Shown: piece by piece, positions 29,153-37,889 of the stretch
Numbering within the stretch: position 1 is the first letter of the stretch
How the letters are laid out: each line of letters opens with the position of its first letter
Assembly (NCBI RefSeq): GCF_013378445.1
Contig: NZ_JABXYK010000007.1
Span: 186,001 to 250,000 of the forward strand
Length of the DNA stretch: 64,000 bases
DNA from: Mycoplana rhizolycopersici
GTDB taxonomy: Bacteria; Pseudomonadota; Alphaproteobacteria; Rhizobiales; Rhizobiaceae
Direction of reading: 5' to 3'
Translations under genes and position numbers: made by a program
The notes under the pieces: generated by a model
Seen by the model: only the letters and a program-made list of their open reading frames with translations
What the model was told of the DNA's origin: nothing
The model's database searches: none

Positions 29153-29262
29153 CGTCATTCCGGCCTTGAGCCGGAATCCAGCCGCGCGTCCGCAAGGCGT
29201 GAAGAATCGCGTGCGATCAAAGACTTGATCGCGCTGGTTCCCGGCTCAAGGCCGGGAAGACG
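29153..29262. repeat. Palindromic intergenic repeat with nested hairpins
   Basis: Arms of 29 bases (29153-29181 and 29234-29262) are inverted with 25 matches; each arm is itself hairpin-forming (TTCCGGC...GCCGGAA). Between them, GCGATCAA and TTGATCGC form another perfect 8-base stem. The wording (CGTCATTCCGG...GCCGGAATCCAG) resembles dispersed repeats common in rhizobial chromosomes. The surrounding stretch from 28983 to 29404 carries no gene. Confidence 0.7.
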
Positions 29263-29298
29263 AAAGTGGGTAGCCTCTTGAATCACGATGTAAATCTA

Positions 29299-29310
29299 GG
29301 TCCTGACCCT
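29299..29310 (+). repeat. Copy of the GGTCCTGACCCT motif
   Basis: The 12-mer GGTCCTGACCCT here recurs at the right end of the element at 33382-33647 (33636-33647); its core TCCTGACCCT recurs inverted at 62847-62856. It sits in a gene-free stretch between glyS and the DUF523 gene. Confidence 0.45.
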
Positions 29311-29404
29311 GGACCGTTTCACAAAATTTTCTCATTGTCGTGTGCGGACCGGGGTGACCAAAATTGCTCCCGATGACGGGGCAGGGGGAAAGGGGAGGCG
29401 TCGC

Positions 29405-29911
29405 GTGACCCGCAAAATCCTGATCAGCGCCTGCCTCATGGGCCAGCCGGTTCGCTACAACGGCTCCGCCAAGCCGCTTGTCCATGAAGCGGTGGCGCGC
29501 TGGCGCGAAGAGGGACGGCTCGTCGTGTTCTGTCCCGAGCTTGCCGGTGGCTTCGCAGTGCCGCGTCCGCCCGCGGAAATCGAACGCGCGCTCGACGGCA
29601 GCGATGTTCTGGATGGCAGCGCGCGCGTCGTGGAGCCTTCCGGCCGCGACGTCTCGCAAGGATTTATCGAAGGAGCGAGGCGGGCGCTGGACGTTGCCCG
29701 GACGAATGGTTGCCGCCATGCGCTTCTGATCGACGGCAGCCCGTCCTGCGGGTCCGGTTTTCTCTATGACGGCAGCTTTTCCGGCGCGCGCCACCAGGGC
29801 GAGGGGGTAACCGCAGCCTACCTGCGCCGCCACGGCATTGCGGTCTTCTCGCATGTCGAGGTCGATCGTCTGGAAAAGGCGCTGGAAGAAGAGGAAGCAG
29901 GTTCCAGATAG
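29405..29911 (+). CDS. DUF523 domain-containing protein
   Basis: The 168-residue protein matches the DUF523 family: ISACLMGQPVRYNGSAK at the N-terminus, FCPELAGGFAVPRPPAEI, and LLIDGSPSCGSGFLYDG. The conserved cysteines (in SACLMG, FCPE and PSCGS) suggest metal or cluster binding, but the function is not established. The GTG at 29405 is chosen because GGGGAGG lies just upstream; earlier in-frame codons encode a Gly/Lys-rich stretch. It is followed by a hairpin. Some longer relatives carry a DUF1722 domain, absent here. Confidence 0.88.
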   Translation: MTRKILISACLMGQPVRYNGSAKPLVHEAVARWREEGRLVVFCPELAGGFAVPRPPAEIERALDGSDVLDGSARVVEPSGRDVSQGFIEGARRALDVARTNGCRHALLIDGSPSCGSGFLYDGSFSGARHQGEGVTAAYLRRHGIAVFSHVEVDRLEKALEEEEAGSR

Positions 29912-29913
29912 CA

Positions 29914-29945
29914 CTTGCGCCCCTGCTTCTCTTCAGGGGCGCAAG
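29914..29945 (+). terminator. Hairpin after the DUF523 gene, possible terminator
   Basis: A perfect 12-base stem (29914-29925 with 29934-29945) with an 8-base loop starts three bases after the stop codon. There is no T run, so termination is plausible but not certain. Confidence 0.55.
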
Positions 29946-30017
29946 ACATCCGTCCTGAGACGGAGACCCGACCGGCCTGGAGGGACCGATGGGGCAGGGA
30001 ACCGCACTAATATGGGA

Positions 30018-30488
30018 TCAATTGAGGCGAAGTTCAAACGCGGATGCATCAAGCTCGCGTGAGGCGGCGGCCGGAGCGCTCGCCGAGGCGGTCACTGCAA
30101 GCCGTGCGGCCTCGCTTTCTACGGCGCCGGTCGTCGCGGCCGTGTCCACCGTCTCGGCGTTATCCTTCGGCATTTCGGCCGTATCGACAGGCACTTCCGG
30201 CGCCTTGCTGACGAACAGCACCGGCGACCCGCCGAGCCATGCCTCGCTGCGGAAGATCTTCCGCTCGCCGTCGACTTCGCGGATCTCGACCTTCTGCGTG
30301 CCGGGCTCGATTTCGGGAACCACGTAGGAGTGGCTCTTTTCCTTTTCCTTCAGCGGAGGGCATTGGGCGCAGGAGACGGTGGCGACGCTGCCCTGGTCCT
30401 TGCCGCCGGCCGTCACCGGCTGGATCGAAGAAGCAGTCGCAGGCGTGGCGGCAAGCGCACAGGCGAGGATCGGCAGGAGGCTGCGCAT
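30018..30488 (-). CDS. Secreted small protein, HPE1-like, unknown function
   Basis: The 156-residue protein has a signal peptide (MRSLLPILACALAATPATA), then a CAQCPPL motif, YVVPEIEPGTQKVEIREVDG and EAWLGGSPVLFVSK, and an Ala/Thr/Ser-rich tail. I recall similar rhizobial proteins annotated as plant virulence effector HPE1-like, but I cannot confirm this. The CxxC pair could bind metal or form a disulfide in the periplasm. It converges with the DUF523 gene and is read in the same direction as purD, which ends about 200 bases upstream of it. Function unknown. Confidence 0.7.
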   Translation of the reverse strand: MRSLLPILACALAATPATASSIQPVTAGGKDQGSVATVSCAQCPPLKEKEKSHSYVVPEIEPGTQKVEIREVDGERKIFRSEAWLGGSPVLFVSKAPEVPVDTAEMPKDNAETVDTAATTGAVESEAARLAVTASASAPAAASRELDASAFELRLN

Positions 30489-30683
30489 CGTCGGTTCTCC
30501 ATTGCGCGCCAGCGGCGCAGTGAAACGTGGGGACTGTGCACGGCCGGTTCCGACGTCGCCGGAATTTCGGCCTCATGCAGCAGGTCGACGGAAAGATTAT
30601 GCGCTTTCCGTTACGTTCCGGTCAGGAGAATTGGTAAAAATTGAATGATGCCGATGATTTGAGCCGAAAATCGGAATTTCGGC

Positions 30684-31955
30684 TCAAGCCTTTTCGCGCG
30701 CCACGGCCCGCCAGCCGATGTCGCGGCGGCAGAAGCCGTTGTCCCATTTCACAGCGTCCGCCAGCGCATAGGCGGCGGCCTGGGCGCCGGCCACCGTCGG
30801 TGCGACGGCGGTGGCGTTCAGGACCCGGCCGCCGGTCGCGACCAGCTTGCCGTCCTTCAGGGCTGTGCCGGCATGAAACACCTTGCTAGCGTCCCCGTCC
30901 GCGGGAATGAAGTCGATCGGGGTATTCTTGTCGTAGGAGCCGGGATAACCCTTCGAGGCCAGCACCACCGTCAGCGCCGTTTCGTCCTTCCAGGTGGCAT
31001 CCACCTTGTCGAGCGTGCCGGTCGCGGCCGCATGCAGCAGCGTCAGCAGATCGCTTTGAAGCCGCATCATCATGACCTGGCATTCCGGATCGCCGAAGCG
31101 CACGTTGTATTCGATCAGTTCCGGGCCCTTCTGCGTGATCATCAGGCCGGCGAAGAGAACGCCGCTGAAGGGATGGCCGTCGGCGGCCATGCCACGGATC
31201 GTCGGCTCGATGATCTCCTTCATCGTCCGCTCGACGATTTCCGGCGTCATCACCGGGGCAGGGGAATAGGCCCCCATGCCGCCGGTGTTGGGGCCGGTAT
31301 CGCCGTCGCCGACGCGCTTGTGATCCTGGGCGGATACGAGCGGCAGGGCGTTGGTGCCGTCGCACAGGCAGAAGAAGCTTGCCTCTTCGCCATCGAGGAA
31401 GGCCTCGACCACCACTTCTGCGCCGGCGGCGCCGAAGGCGCCGTCGAAGCAGTCGTCGATGGCGGCCAGTGCCTCGGGGAGCGTCATCGCCACGGTCACG
31501 CCCTTGCCGGCGGCAAGGCCGTCGGCCTTGATGACGATCGGTGCGCCCTCGGCCTGGACATAGGCCTTGGCTGCAGCGGCGTCGGTGAAGCGGCGGTAGG
31601 CGCCTGTCGGGATGTTGTATTTGGCGCAGAGATCCTTGGTGAAGCCCTTGGAACCTTCGAGCTGGGCTGCCGCGGCAGAAGGACCGAAGACCTCGAGGCC
31701 GTCGGCGCGCAGCCGGTCGGCGATGCCCGCCACAAGCGGCGCCTCGGGGCCGACGACGACGAAGGTCACGTCGTTGTCACGGCAGAAGGTGGATACGGCC
31801 GCGTGGTCGTCGATGTCGAGGGCGACCAGCGTTGCGCATTCGGCCATGCCGGGATTGCCCGGCGCGGCAAAGAGCTTCGTCAGCCGCGGCGACTGGGCCA
31901 GCTTCCAGGCCAATGCGTGCTCGCGCCCGCCCGAACCGATCAACAGAACCTTCAT
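30684..31955 (-). CDS. purD: Phosphoribosylamine-glycine ligase (GAR synthetase)
   Basis: The 423-residue ATP-grasp enzyme joins glycine to phosphoribosylamine in step two of purine synthesis. Motifs: [36 protein letters not shown] in the ATP-binding part, and [17 protein letters not shown] and FGDPECQ near the active site. The start at 31955 is used because AGGGGAT precedes it at suitable spacing; an in-frame ATG two codons upstream overlaps that site. Length is normal. Confidence 0.96.
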   Translation of the reverse strand: MKVLLIGSGGREHALAWKLAQSPRLTKLFAAPGNPGMAECATLVALDIDDHAAVSTFCRDNDVTFVVVGPEAPLVAGIADRLRADGLEVFGPSAAAAQLEGSKGFTKDLCAKYNIPTGAYRRFTDAAAAKAYVQAEGAPIVIKADGLAAGKGVTVAMTLPEALAAIDDCFDGAFGAAGAEVVVEAFLDGEEASFFCLCDGTNALPLVSAQDHKRVGDGDTGPNTGGMGAYSPAPVMTPEIVERTMKEIIEPTIRGMAADGHPFSGVLFAGLMITQKGPELIEYNVRFGDPECQVMMMRLQSDLLTLLHAAATGTLDKVDATWKDETALTVVLASKGYPGSYDKNTPIDFIPADGDASKVFHAGTALKDGKLVATGGRVLNATAVAPTVAGAQAAAYALADAVKWDNGFCRRDIGWRAVAREKA

Positions 31956-32115
31956 AGCCATATCCCCTGCAATCCGCGTCTGCCCGCGGGTTAAGCGGGC
32001 GGACGGCAAAGGTCAAGGGCAGCGGGGGCCGGCTGCTGCATAAGCTGCGGCAAATACGGGGATGACCGGAAAGAGACGCTTAGGTTGAACGGGGCTTGCC
32101 CGGTCGCAAGGCGGG

Positions 32116-32325
32116 TCAGGAGGAGAGCTTTTTCAGTTCGATCTCGACGAGATGGACGTCCTGGCACCAGCCGTACTCGATCGCATGCCGGCTCGCCCCG
32201 TCTGTCGACCGGATGGCGAATGCGGCGTTTCGCAGGCGCTCCAGCCGCATGATCTTCTCCGCGACGCTGAGGCCGACGTCGCACCGGATGGCATTCACCT
32301 TCAGTTCCATCATGCTGGTATTCAT
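32116..32325 (-). CDS. Small hypothetical protein
   Basis: The 69-residue protein (MNTSMMELKVNAIRCDVGLS... ending IELKKLSS) has a good AGGAG site just upstream of the ATG at 32325. An open frame continues upstream to 32535 but its sequence (Arg/Pro-rich) and lack of a ribosome site argue against a longer protein. No known domain is recognised. It diverges from mipA-like gene 32528. It looks real because of its ribosome site and charged, non-repetitive composition. Confidence 0.6.
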   Translation of the reverse strand: MNTSMMELKVNAIRCDVGLSVAEKIMRLERLRNAAFAIRSTDGASRHAIEYGWCQDVHLVEIELKKLSS

Positions 32326-32527
32326 GAAGTTACTCCTGCTGGAAACCGAAGCGGGAATGCGGCGGACGGCATTAGGTTCCATGCCTTTTCGCAGCGGATG
32401 GCGCCGGTCAGGGACAATTTGGTTAGTGCGCCGGTAACCAAACCCGGCTAATGTCCGCAATCGTCGATGGAATCGCGCCATGCGATATCCTCCCTCAGTA
32501 TTGATTTCCCGAGGCTTCATCTTGCGT

Positions 32528-33331
32528 ATGTCCAAGTCCCTTGCCCTGTCCGTTGCTCTTGTCCTTGCAGCGCCCGCTTTCGCACAGGCCGGCGAAGGAG
32601 GTCACTGGTGGTCGGGCGATTGGTACCTGACGCTCGGCGCGGAAGGCTTCGTGGCCCCCCGCTACAAGGGGTCGAGCGACTACCTGTTGCAGGCATCGCC
32701 ACTGATTTCACTCGGCAAGGCCGGCAACGTCACCCGCTTCACCTCGCGCAACGACAGCGCCTCGTTCTCGCTTTACGACACCGGTGCCGTGCGCGTCGGC
32801 GTCGCGGGTAGTCTGATCATGCCGCGCGACGACGACACATCGTCCGACCTGAAAGGGCTGAACGACATCGAATTCGGCGTGGAGCTTGGCGGTTTTGCCG
32901 AGGTTTATCCGGCCGACTGGCTGCGCCTGCGCGCAGAAGTCCGCCAGGGCATCCGCAGCCACACCGGCCTTGTCGCCGATATCGCCGCCGATGCCTTCAT
33001 GGACGTCGTTCCGGGCGTGCGCGTGTCGGGCGGCCCGCGCCTTTCGCTCGCGTCGAGCGACTACATGGACGCCTACTACGGCGTCAACGCGAAGGAGTCG
33101 GCGGCATCGGGCCTGTCGCAGTACGATCCGGGCGGCGGTGTGCAGTCCGTCGGCGTCGGCGGTGCGGTCAACTGGCAGACGACGGACAAGATCGCCACGA
33201 GCGTCTTTGCCGAATATTCGCGCCTGACAGGACCGGCCGGCGATTCCAGCCTCGTGCGCGAGCGCGGCGATCGCAACCAGTTCCTCGTCGGCGTCGGGGC
33301 GACCTACAAGTTCGGCTTCACCCTGCCGTAA
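32528..33331 (+). CDS. MipA/OmpV-family outer membrane protein
   Basis: The 267-residue protein has a signal peptide (MSKSLALSVALVLAAPAFAQA) and then a beta-barrel-like sequence. MipA family traits include GAEGFVAPRYKGSSDYLLQASPLI near the start, LNDIEFGVELGGFAEVYP and FLVGVGATYKFGF at the end. MipA proteins are outer membrane barrels linked to murein-synthesising enzymes or to antimicrobial resistance. The ATG at 32528 gives a normal signal peptide; a start at 32480 would prepend 16 residues. It is upstream of the MITE-like element and ubiA. Confidence 0.88.
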   Translation: MSKSLALSVALVLAAPAFAQAGEGGHWWSGDWYLTLGAEGFVAPRYKGSSDYLLQASPLISLGKAGNVTRFTSRNDSASFSLYDTGAVRVGVAGSLIMPRDDDTSSDLKGLNDIEFGVELGGFAEVYPADWLRLRAEVRQGIRSHTGLVADIAADAFMDVVPGVRVSGGPRLSLASSDYMDAYYGVNAKESAASGLSQYDPGGGVQSVGVGGAVNWQTTDKIATSVFAEYSRLTGPAGDSSLVRERGDRNQFLVGVGATYKFGFTLP

Positions 33332-33381
33332 GGCAGGAGCCGTGCATCCGTGCTTGACCGCGGCCGGACAGGCTGCGAACG

Positions 33382-33647
33382 AGGGGCAGGACCTCTTAAA
33401 TTTATCCATTCTGTTCGGCTCCATGGGATTGGATGGAAGGAAGTGAGCGCAAGGCAAGGCTTTCAGCCTTGTCGAGCATTGCTTCCGATCAGGCGGCCCA
33501 TGGAAGCGAACCCTCCGGGCGCGGCGGATTTAGCGTCTGGACTGCGTCGGAAAGATTTGAAAATAATAAGCATTTGCTGCATCTTCCCTCCTAGCCAGAC
33601 GCGAAATCCGTCACGCAGAATGGATGAATTTAAGAGGTCCTGACCCT
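33382..33647. mobile_element. MITE-like element with 32-base terminal inverted repeats
   Basis: The arms 33382-33413 and 33616-33647 are inverted repeats matching at 30 of 32 bases, enclosing a 266-base non-coding unit with internal stems (for example GCGTCTGG near 33532 against CCAGACGC at 33594-33601). It has no transposase, so it resembles a miniature inverted-repeat element or a rhizobial mosaic repeat. No obvious target duplication is visible. Its right end is six bases before the ubiA start codon. Confidence 0.65.
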
Positions 33648-33653
33648 AGACGC

Positions 33654-34607
33654 ATGAGCACCAATCCTTCCGATTCCGGGCGCGTCATCGATGCGCCCTC
33701 AAACAATTGGGTCTATCGCGTCCTGCCGCGGCCGCTCTGGCCCTATGCGCAGCTTGCCCGGTGGGACCGGCCGATCGGCTGGCAACTGCTGATGTGGCCG
33801 TGCCTGTGGTCGGCAGCGCTTGCCGCCAACGTGGCGCGGGCAAGTGCCGCCTACTCCTTCCCGGAGTTCCTCTGGCACCTGATCCTGTTCATCGTCGGCT
33901 CGATCGCCATGCGCGGCGCCGGCTGCACCTATAATGATCTGGTCGACCACGAGATCGACAAGGCTGTGGCGCGCACGCGCTCGCGCCCGCTGCCGTCGGG
34001 ACGGGTGACGCGCGGACAGGCCAAGCTGTTCATCGTGCTGCAGGCGCTCGTGGGGCTTTTCGTGCTCCTGCAGTTCAACCTGTTCTCGGTGGGGCTCGGC
34101 ATCGCTTCGCTGGCGATCGTGGCGGTCTACCCTTTCGCCAAGCGCTTCACCGACTGGCCCCAGTTCTTCCTGGGCCTGGCGTTCTCGTGGGGCGCGCTGA
34201 TGGGATGGTCCGCGCAGTTCGGTAACGTCTCCCTGGCGGCCGTGGCGCTCTATGTCGCCGCCGTCGCCTGGACGATCGGTTACGACACGATCTACGCCCA
34301 TCAGGACAAGGAGGACGACGCGCTGATCGGCGTGCGTTCGACCGCGCGCCTCTTCGGCGATCGGACCCGGCCGTGGCTGGTCGCGCTCTACGGCCTGACC
34401 GTGTTCCTGATCGGCGTTTCCTATGCTCTCGCCGGCGTCGGCATTCTCGCCTATGTCGGCCTGTTTTTGGCTGCGGCCCTGCTGCTCTGGCAGATCGTCA
34501 TCATCGACATTGATGACCCCGAACAGTGCCTGGCGCTGTTCAAGTTCAACAACATCGTCGGTCTGGTCGTCTTTCTCGGGCTGCTCGCCGCGCTGGCGTT
34601 TGTCTGA
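33654..34607 (+). CDS. ubiA: 4-hydroxybenzoate polyprenyltransferase
   Basis: The 317-residue membrane enzyme attaches the polyprenyl tail to 4-hydroxybenzoate in ubiquinone synthesis. It has the two Asp-rich motifs: NDLVDHEIDKAVARTRSRPL and YDTIYAHQDKEDD, with about nine hydrophobic helices. The ATG at 33654 gives MSTNPSDSG; an in-frame ATG at 33624 lies inside the repeat element. Its only nearby ribosome-like sequence (AGAGG) is within the element's right arm, so the insertion may have changed its translation. The tail synthase is at 17-18 kb. Confidence 0.93.
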   Translation: MSTNPSDSGRVIDAPSNNWVYRVLPRPLWPYAQLARWDRPIGWQLLMWPCLWSAALAANVARASAAYSFPEFLWHLILFIVGSIAMRGAGCTYNDLVDHEIDKAVARTRSRPLPSGRVTRGQAKLFIVLQALVGLFVLLQFNLFSVGLGIASLAIVAVYPFAKRFTDWPQFFLGLAFSWGALMGWSAQFGNVSLAAVALYVAAVAWTIGYDTIYAHQDKEDDALIGVRSTARLFGDRTRPWLVALYGLTVFLIGVSYALAGVGILAYVGLFLAAALLLWQIVIIDIDDPEQCLALFKFNNIVGLVVFLGLLAALAFV

Positions 34608-34628
34608 GCTCTTCAACGGCAATCCGCC

Positions 34629-34665
34629 CATGCAAAAGGCCGCCCATCGGGCGGCCGTTTGCATG
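34629..34665. terminator. Bidirectional terminator between ubiA and the following gene
   Basis: A near-perfect palindrome (CATGCAAAAGGCCGCCC... GGGCGGCCGTTTGCATG) about 20 bases after the ubiA stop, with A- and T-rich flanks. It could end transcription of ubiA (+) and of the gene at 34681 (-). Confidence 0.75.
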
Positions 34666-34680
34666 ATGTGGCCTATCCCC

Positions 34681-35247
34681 TTATCGGCGCGCGATGATCT
34701 CGGTGCCGTTGATCTTCATCTTCAGGCCGAGGTCGCCGGTCGAGCGGCGGACCAGGAAGCGCGGCCGGCGGTCGACGAAATAGGAGTGGCGGCGGCGCTG
34801 CCGCGCGGGGCGGGCCGGGACGGCGCCGAGATGCATCTCGAGCGGCCGGGCGACGCCGTCGGCTTCGACCATCAGCATCGGGATCCGGTAGGCCTCGGCC
34901 CAGCTGCGCCAGTCGGCGGCGATGTCGCACAGGTCGTGGGCGACGAGAAGCGGGATGCACAGATCCGGATCGTCGTGATGAAGCTCGAGCGTCACGGTGA
35001 CTTCGCCATTGCCGTGGTCGATTGCGCGGGCGGCCACGCCCTTGAACGCACGCGCCGGCAGGGCGATCGAAAGCGGCAGGCCGCTGGAGGGAAGGATCTT
35101 GCGCAGCACCGCGCCGCGCTCGTCGAGCGTGATCGTCACGTCACCCGTCTCGTTGCGCAGCGCGTAGCTTGTCTGTTGCGGAAAACGCTTCGGATCGAGC
35201 CGCAGTGTGCTTCCGGCCCATGCCGGCTTGGTAACGGTGTTCAGCAT
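34681..35247 (-). CDS. Conserved hypothetical protein (DUF6101-like)
   Basis: The 188-residue protein has no known catalytic motif. It is rich in beta-type segments (TSYALRNETGDVTITLDERG, GNGEVTVTLELHHDDPDLCIPL) and ends in an Arg-rich part (RQRRRHSYFVDRRPRFLVRR) followed by LGLKMKINGTEIIARR. I recall such proteins under the name DUF6101 in Rhizobiaceae, with moderate confidence. It is convergent with ubiA and divergent from the DUF1217 gene. Confidence 0.7.
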   Translation of the reverse strand: MLNTVTKPAWAGSTLRLDPKRFPQQTSYALRNETGDVTITLDERGAVLRKILPSSGLPLSIALPARAFKGVAARAIDHGNGEVTVTLELHHDDPDLCIPLLVAHDLCDIAADWRSWAEAYRIPMLMVEADGVARPLEMHLGAVPARPARQRRRHSYFVDRRPRFLVRRSTGDLGLKMKINGTEIIARR

Positions 35248-35540
35248 TGTCTTTCACCCTTGTCTTCCTTGAGAGCCGGTCTCCCGTCTCCTCTTCGGGA
35301 CTTTGCGTCCTCTATGGCGTGAAGATTAGGGGCCGCACGTTCCGCCCGGCTTAAAAATCGCGGTTAAGAAAGCTTTGCCCCGCCGGATGGTTATCAAATG
35401 CCGGATTTCGAGGGTTTCCGATTGGTGAACGCGTTCCGCCGAAAGCCCCGGACAAGGCTGGTTCCCCACTATGCGAAAGTGCGCATTCCGTGCGCGCTTT
35501 TGCGCGGCCGCCGCCTCGGTCCAAAGGGAATAGTCAATCG

Positions 35541-37850
35541 ATGCTTTCGACCTATACGAGCTACAACCTCATCACCAAGGACATCCTGATCTCGCTCAAT
35601 CGCGTGTCCCAGGAAAACTACAATGCGCGCGAGGCGGCCTACTACAAGGAGAACATCGGCAAGGTCTCGACGGTCGATGAGTTCCTTGATGACTTCCGTC
35701 TCTACAATTATGCGATGAAGGCCTACGGGCTGGAGGACATGGCCTATGCGAAGGCCTTCATGCGCAAGGTGCTCGAAAGCGACCTCACCGACGACAACAG
35801 CTTCGTCAACATGCTTACGGATACGCGCTATCGCACCTTCGCCCAGTCGTTCTCGTTCCAGGGGGAAACTGCGGTTGCGCAGTCCGATGCCCAGATGGAC
35901 GCCGTGATCGGCCTCTACACGGCCAATGTGAACAATGCCGGCTCCGCACAGCAGGAAGAGACGCGCTACTATAATATCGTGATCGACACCGTCACCAACG
36001 TCGATCAGCTGCTGCGCAACGACCGCATGCGCGTCTATCTCTTCACCACATTCGGAATCGATTCCAGCAACTATTCCTACGAGACGCTTCGCAATACGCT
36101 GACCAGCGATCTGGACGACCCGGACAGCTACGCCAACCAGACCTTCGTCCCGGCCATCGCGCAGTATCAGGCCAACATCGCCGATGCCAGGACGCAGTTG
36201 CAGAACACTGCGCTGACGAACGCGGAAAAGGCTGCCCTCAACGCGTCGATCTCCAGCTGGACGTCGTCCATCACCCGCGCCGAGGGCTATCTCGCGCTGG
36301 CTGCCGCCTACAACTTCAGCACCGACGGCACGTTGCCGGCCGGTACCCTGGCCCAGACGGCAGAACAGAAAGCTGCCACCAACGAGGCCTACGTGCTCCA
36401 GGATAAGCGCGTGACCTCGGCGGCCGCTCTGCTCAATCAGGCGCATTTCGAGGAGGCTGTGGCGACGGCCACGACGGTCACGGAGCTTCTGAGCGACAGC
36501 CGCGTCATGAACTACATCAAGGTCGCCTACGAGCTGACCGGCTACACGATCGTCGATGCGACGATCAAGAACATCCTCACCAGCGACCCCGACGATCCGG
36601 ACAGCTACATCTACACGATCGGCAAGGGCGACGAGCGCTATGTGGCGCTCGCCAAGGCGTTCAATTTCCAGGACGACGGCACGCTGGCCGATGGCGACGT
36701 GGCGCAGACCGCCGACCAGACGGCCTCGATCAATCGGCGCTACATGATCCACTACAACGACGTGGACGATGCGGCCGACACAAAGCTCATCTCCGAATAC
36801 AAGTCGGCAATTGGTGATGTGACATCGGTCAAGGAGTTCATGTCGAGCACGAGCGTCTACAATCTGGCGCTGCAGGCGTTCGGGCTCGATCCTTCCACCG
36901 AGAGCGCCTGGAAGATCAAAAACGTACTGCTCAGCGACCTGAACGATCCGAGAAGCTACGTGTATCAGTTGAAGGACAGCCGCTATCTCGAACTGGCGAA
37001 GGCGTTCAATTTTGACGACGACGGCAATATCGACGTGCCGCTGATGGCCCAAAGCGAGGCGGAGATCCAGATCGTCTCGAAGGCCTATGTCATCGAGAAA
37101 TCCCGATTTGGAACGGCTGACGACAAGGAGAAGGCCACAGAAGAGGCATCGTACTACGCCGCGGAGATGCAGAAGATTTCTTCTCTTAGCGAGTTCCTCG
37201 CGAACTCGCGGCTCGTCAACTTCGTACTGGAGGCCAATGCCATCGATCCGACGACGGTTCCGGAAGGGTTCATGGAGCAGATATTCGCGTCGGATCTCGA
37301 TGACCCCGACAGTTTCGTAAACCAGCAGGCCGACCGCAGCTACCGCAGCATCGTCGCTTCCTTCAACTTCAACGCCGAAGGCAATGTCGAGCACGCCAAC
37401 AAGACCGGTGTCCAGACCAACCGCGGCGTTTACCAGACGCTCGATTACTATGTTCGCCAGGCCATGGAGACAGAGGCGGGCGAGGACAATGCCGGCGTTC
37501 GCCTGGCGCTCTATTTCGAACGGTTCGCGCGAACGATCTCCAGCCCCTATGACATCCTTGCCGACGATGCGCTCTACGAGGTGTTCAAGGTCACTTACGG
37601 CATTTCAGACGATATCGGCAGCGCCGACATCGATGCTCAGGCGGAGATGATCGAGCGTTACCTCGAGTTGGAGGATCTGCAGGATCCGGAAAAGGTCCAG
37701 AAGATGATCGTCAAGTTCGCCGTGCTGTTCGACGTGGAGAACAATGTCGAGACGTCGGCGGCGGTGTCGATCCTTTCGGGCGGCTCGTCAGCGGGCATCA
37801 GCGCCGACACGCTGCTTTCGATGGCGCAACTGAGGACCGGCGGCAGCTGA
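35541..37850 (+). CDS. DUF1217 repeat protein, 769 residues
   Basis: The protein contains at least five repeats of a unit with the motif SDLDDPDSY followed by about 15-20 residues and then AKAFNFDDDGN-like text. Repeat 2 carries an extra insertion of about 50 residues (TQLQNTALTNAEKAALNAS). Family members are often found in flagellar clusters, but here no flagellar genes are near. No clear signal peptide is seen; it begins MLSTYTSYNLITKDILISLN. The Asp-rich loops resemble calcium-binding sequences, though this is only suggestive. The ATG at 35541 follows an AAGGGAA-like site. Confidence 0.85.
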   Translation: MLSTYTSYNLITKDILISLNRVSQENYNAREAAYYKENIGKVSTVDEFLDDFRLYNYAMKAYGLEDMAYAKAFMRKVLESDLTDDNSFVNMLTDTRYRTFAQSFSFQGETAVAQSDAQMDAVIGLYTANVNNAGSAQQEETRYYNIVIDTVTNVDQLLRNDRMRVYLFTTFGIDSSNYSYETLRNTLTSDLDDPDSYANQTFVPAIAQYQANIADARTQLQNTALTNAEKAALNASISSWTSSITRAEGYLALAAAYNFSTDGTLPAGTLAQTAEQKAATNEAYVLQDKRVTSAAALLNQAHFEEAVATATTVTELLSDSRVMNYIKVAYELTGYTIVDATIKNILTSDPDDPDSYIYTIGKGDERYVALAKAFNFQDDGTLADGDVAQTADQTASINRRYMIHYNDVDDAADTKLISEYKSAIGDVTSVKEFMSSTSVYNLALQAFGLDPSTESAWKIKNVLLSDLNDPRSYVYQLKDSRYLELAKAFNFDDDGNIDVPLMAQSEAEIQIVSKAYVIEKSRFGTADDKEKATEEASYYAAEMQKISSLSEFLANSRLVNFVLEANAIDPTTVPEGFMEQIFASDLDDPDSFVNQQADRSYRSIVASFNFNAEGNVEHANKTGVQTNRGVYQTLDYYVRQAMETEAGEDNAGVRLALYFERFARTISSPYDILADDALYEVFKVTYGISDDIGSADIDAQAEMIERYLELEDLQDPEKVQKMIVKFAVLFDVENNVETSAAVSILSGGSSAGISADTLLSMAQLRTGGS

Positions 37851-37889
37851 TCAGACTGCGCCGCGCGACACCTGTCCCGATTGCAGGCC

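Noticed and set aside
35469..37394. A long minus-strand open frame opposite the DUF1217 gene
   Set aside because: The repeat structure is in the plus-strand frame, and the opposite frame has only Val/Arg/Asp-rich sequence.
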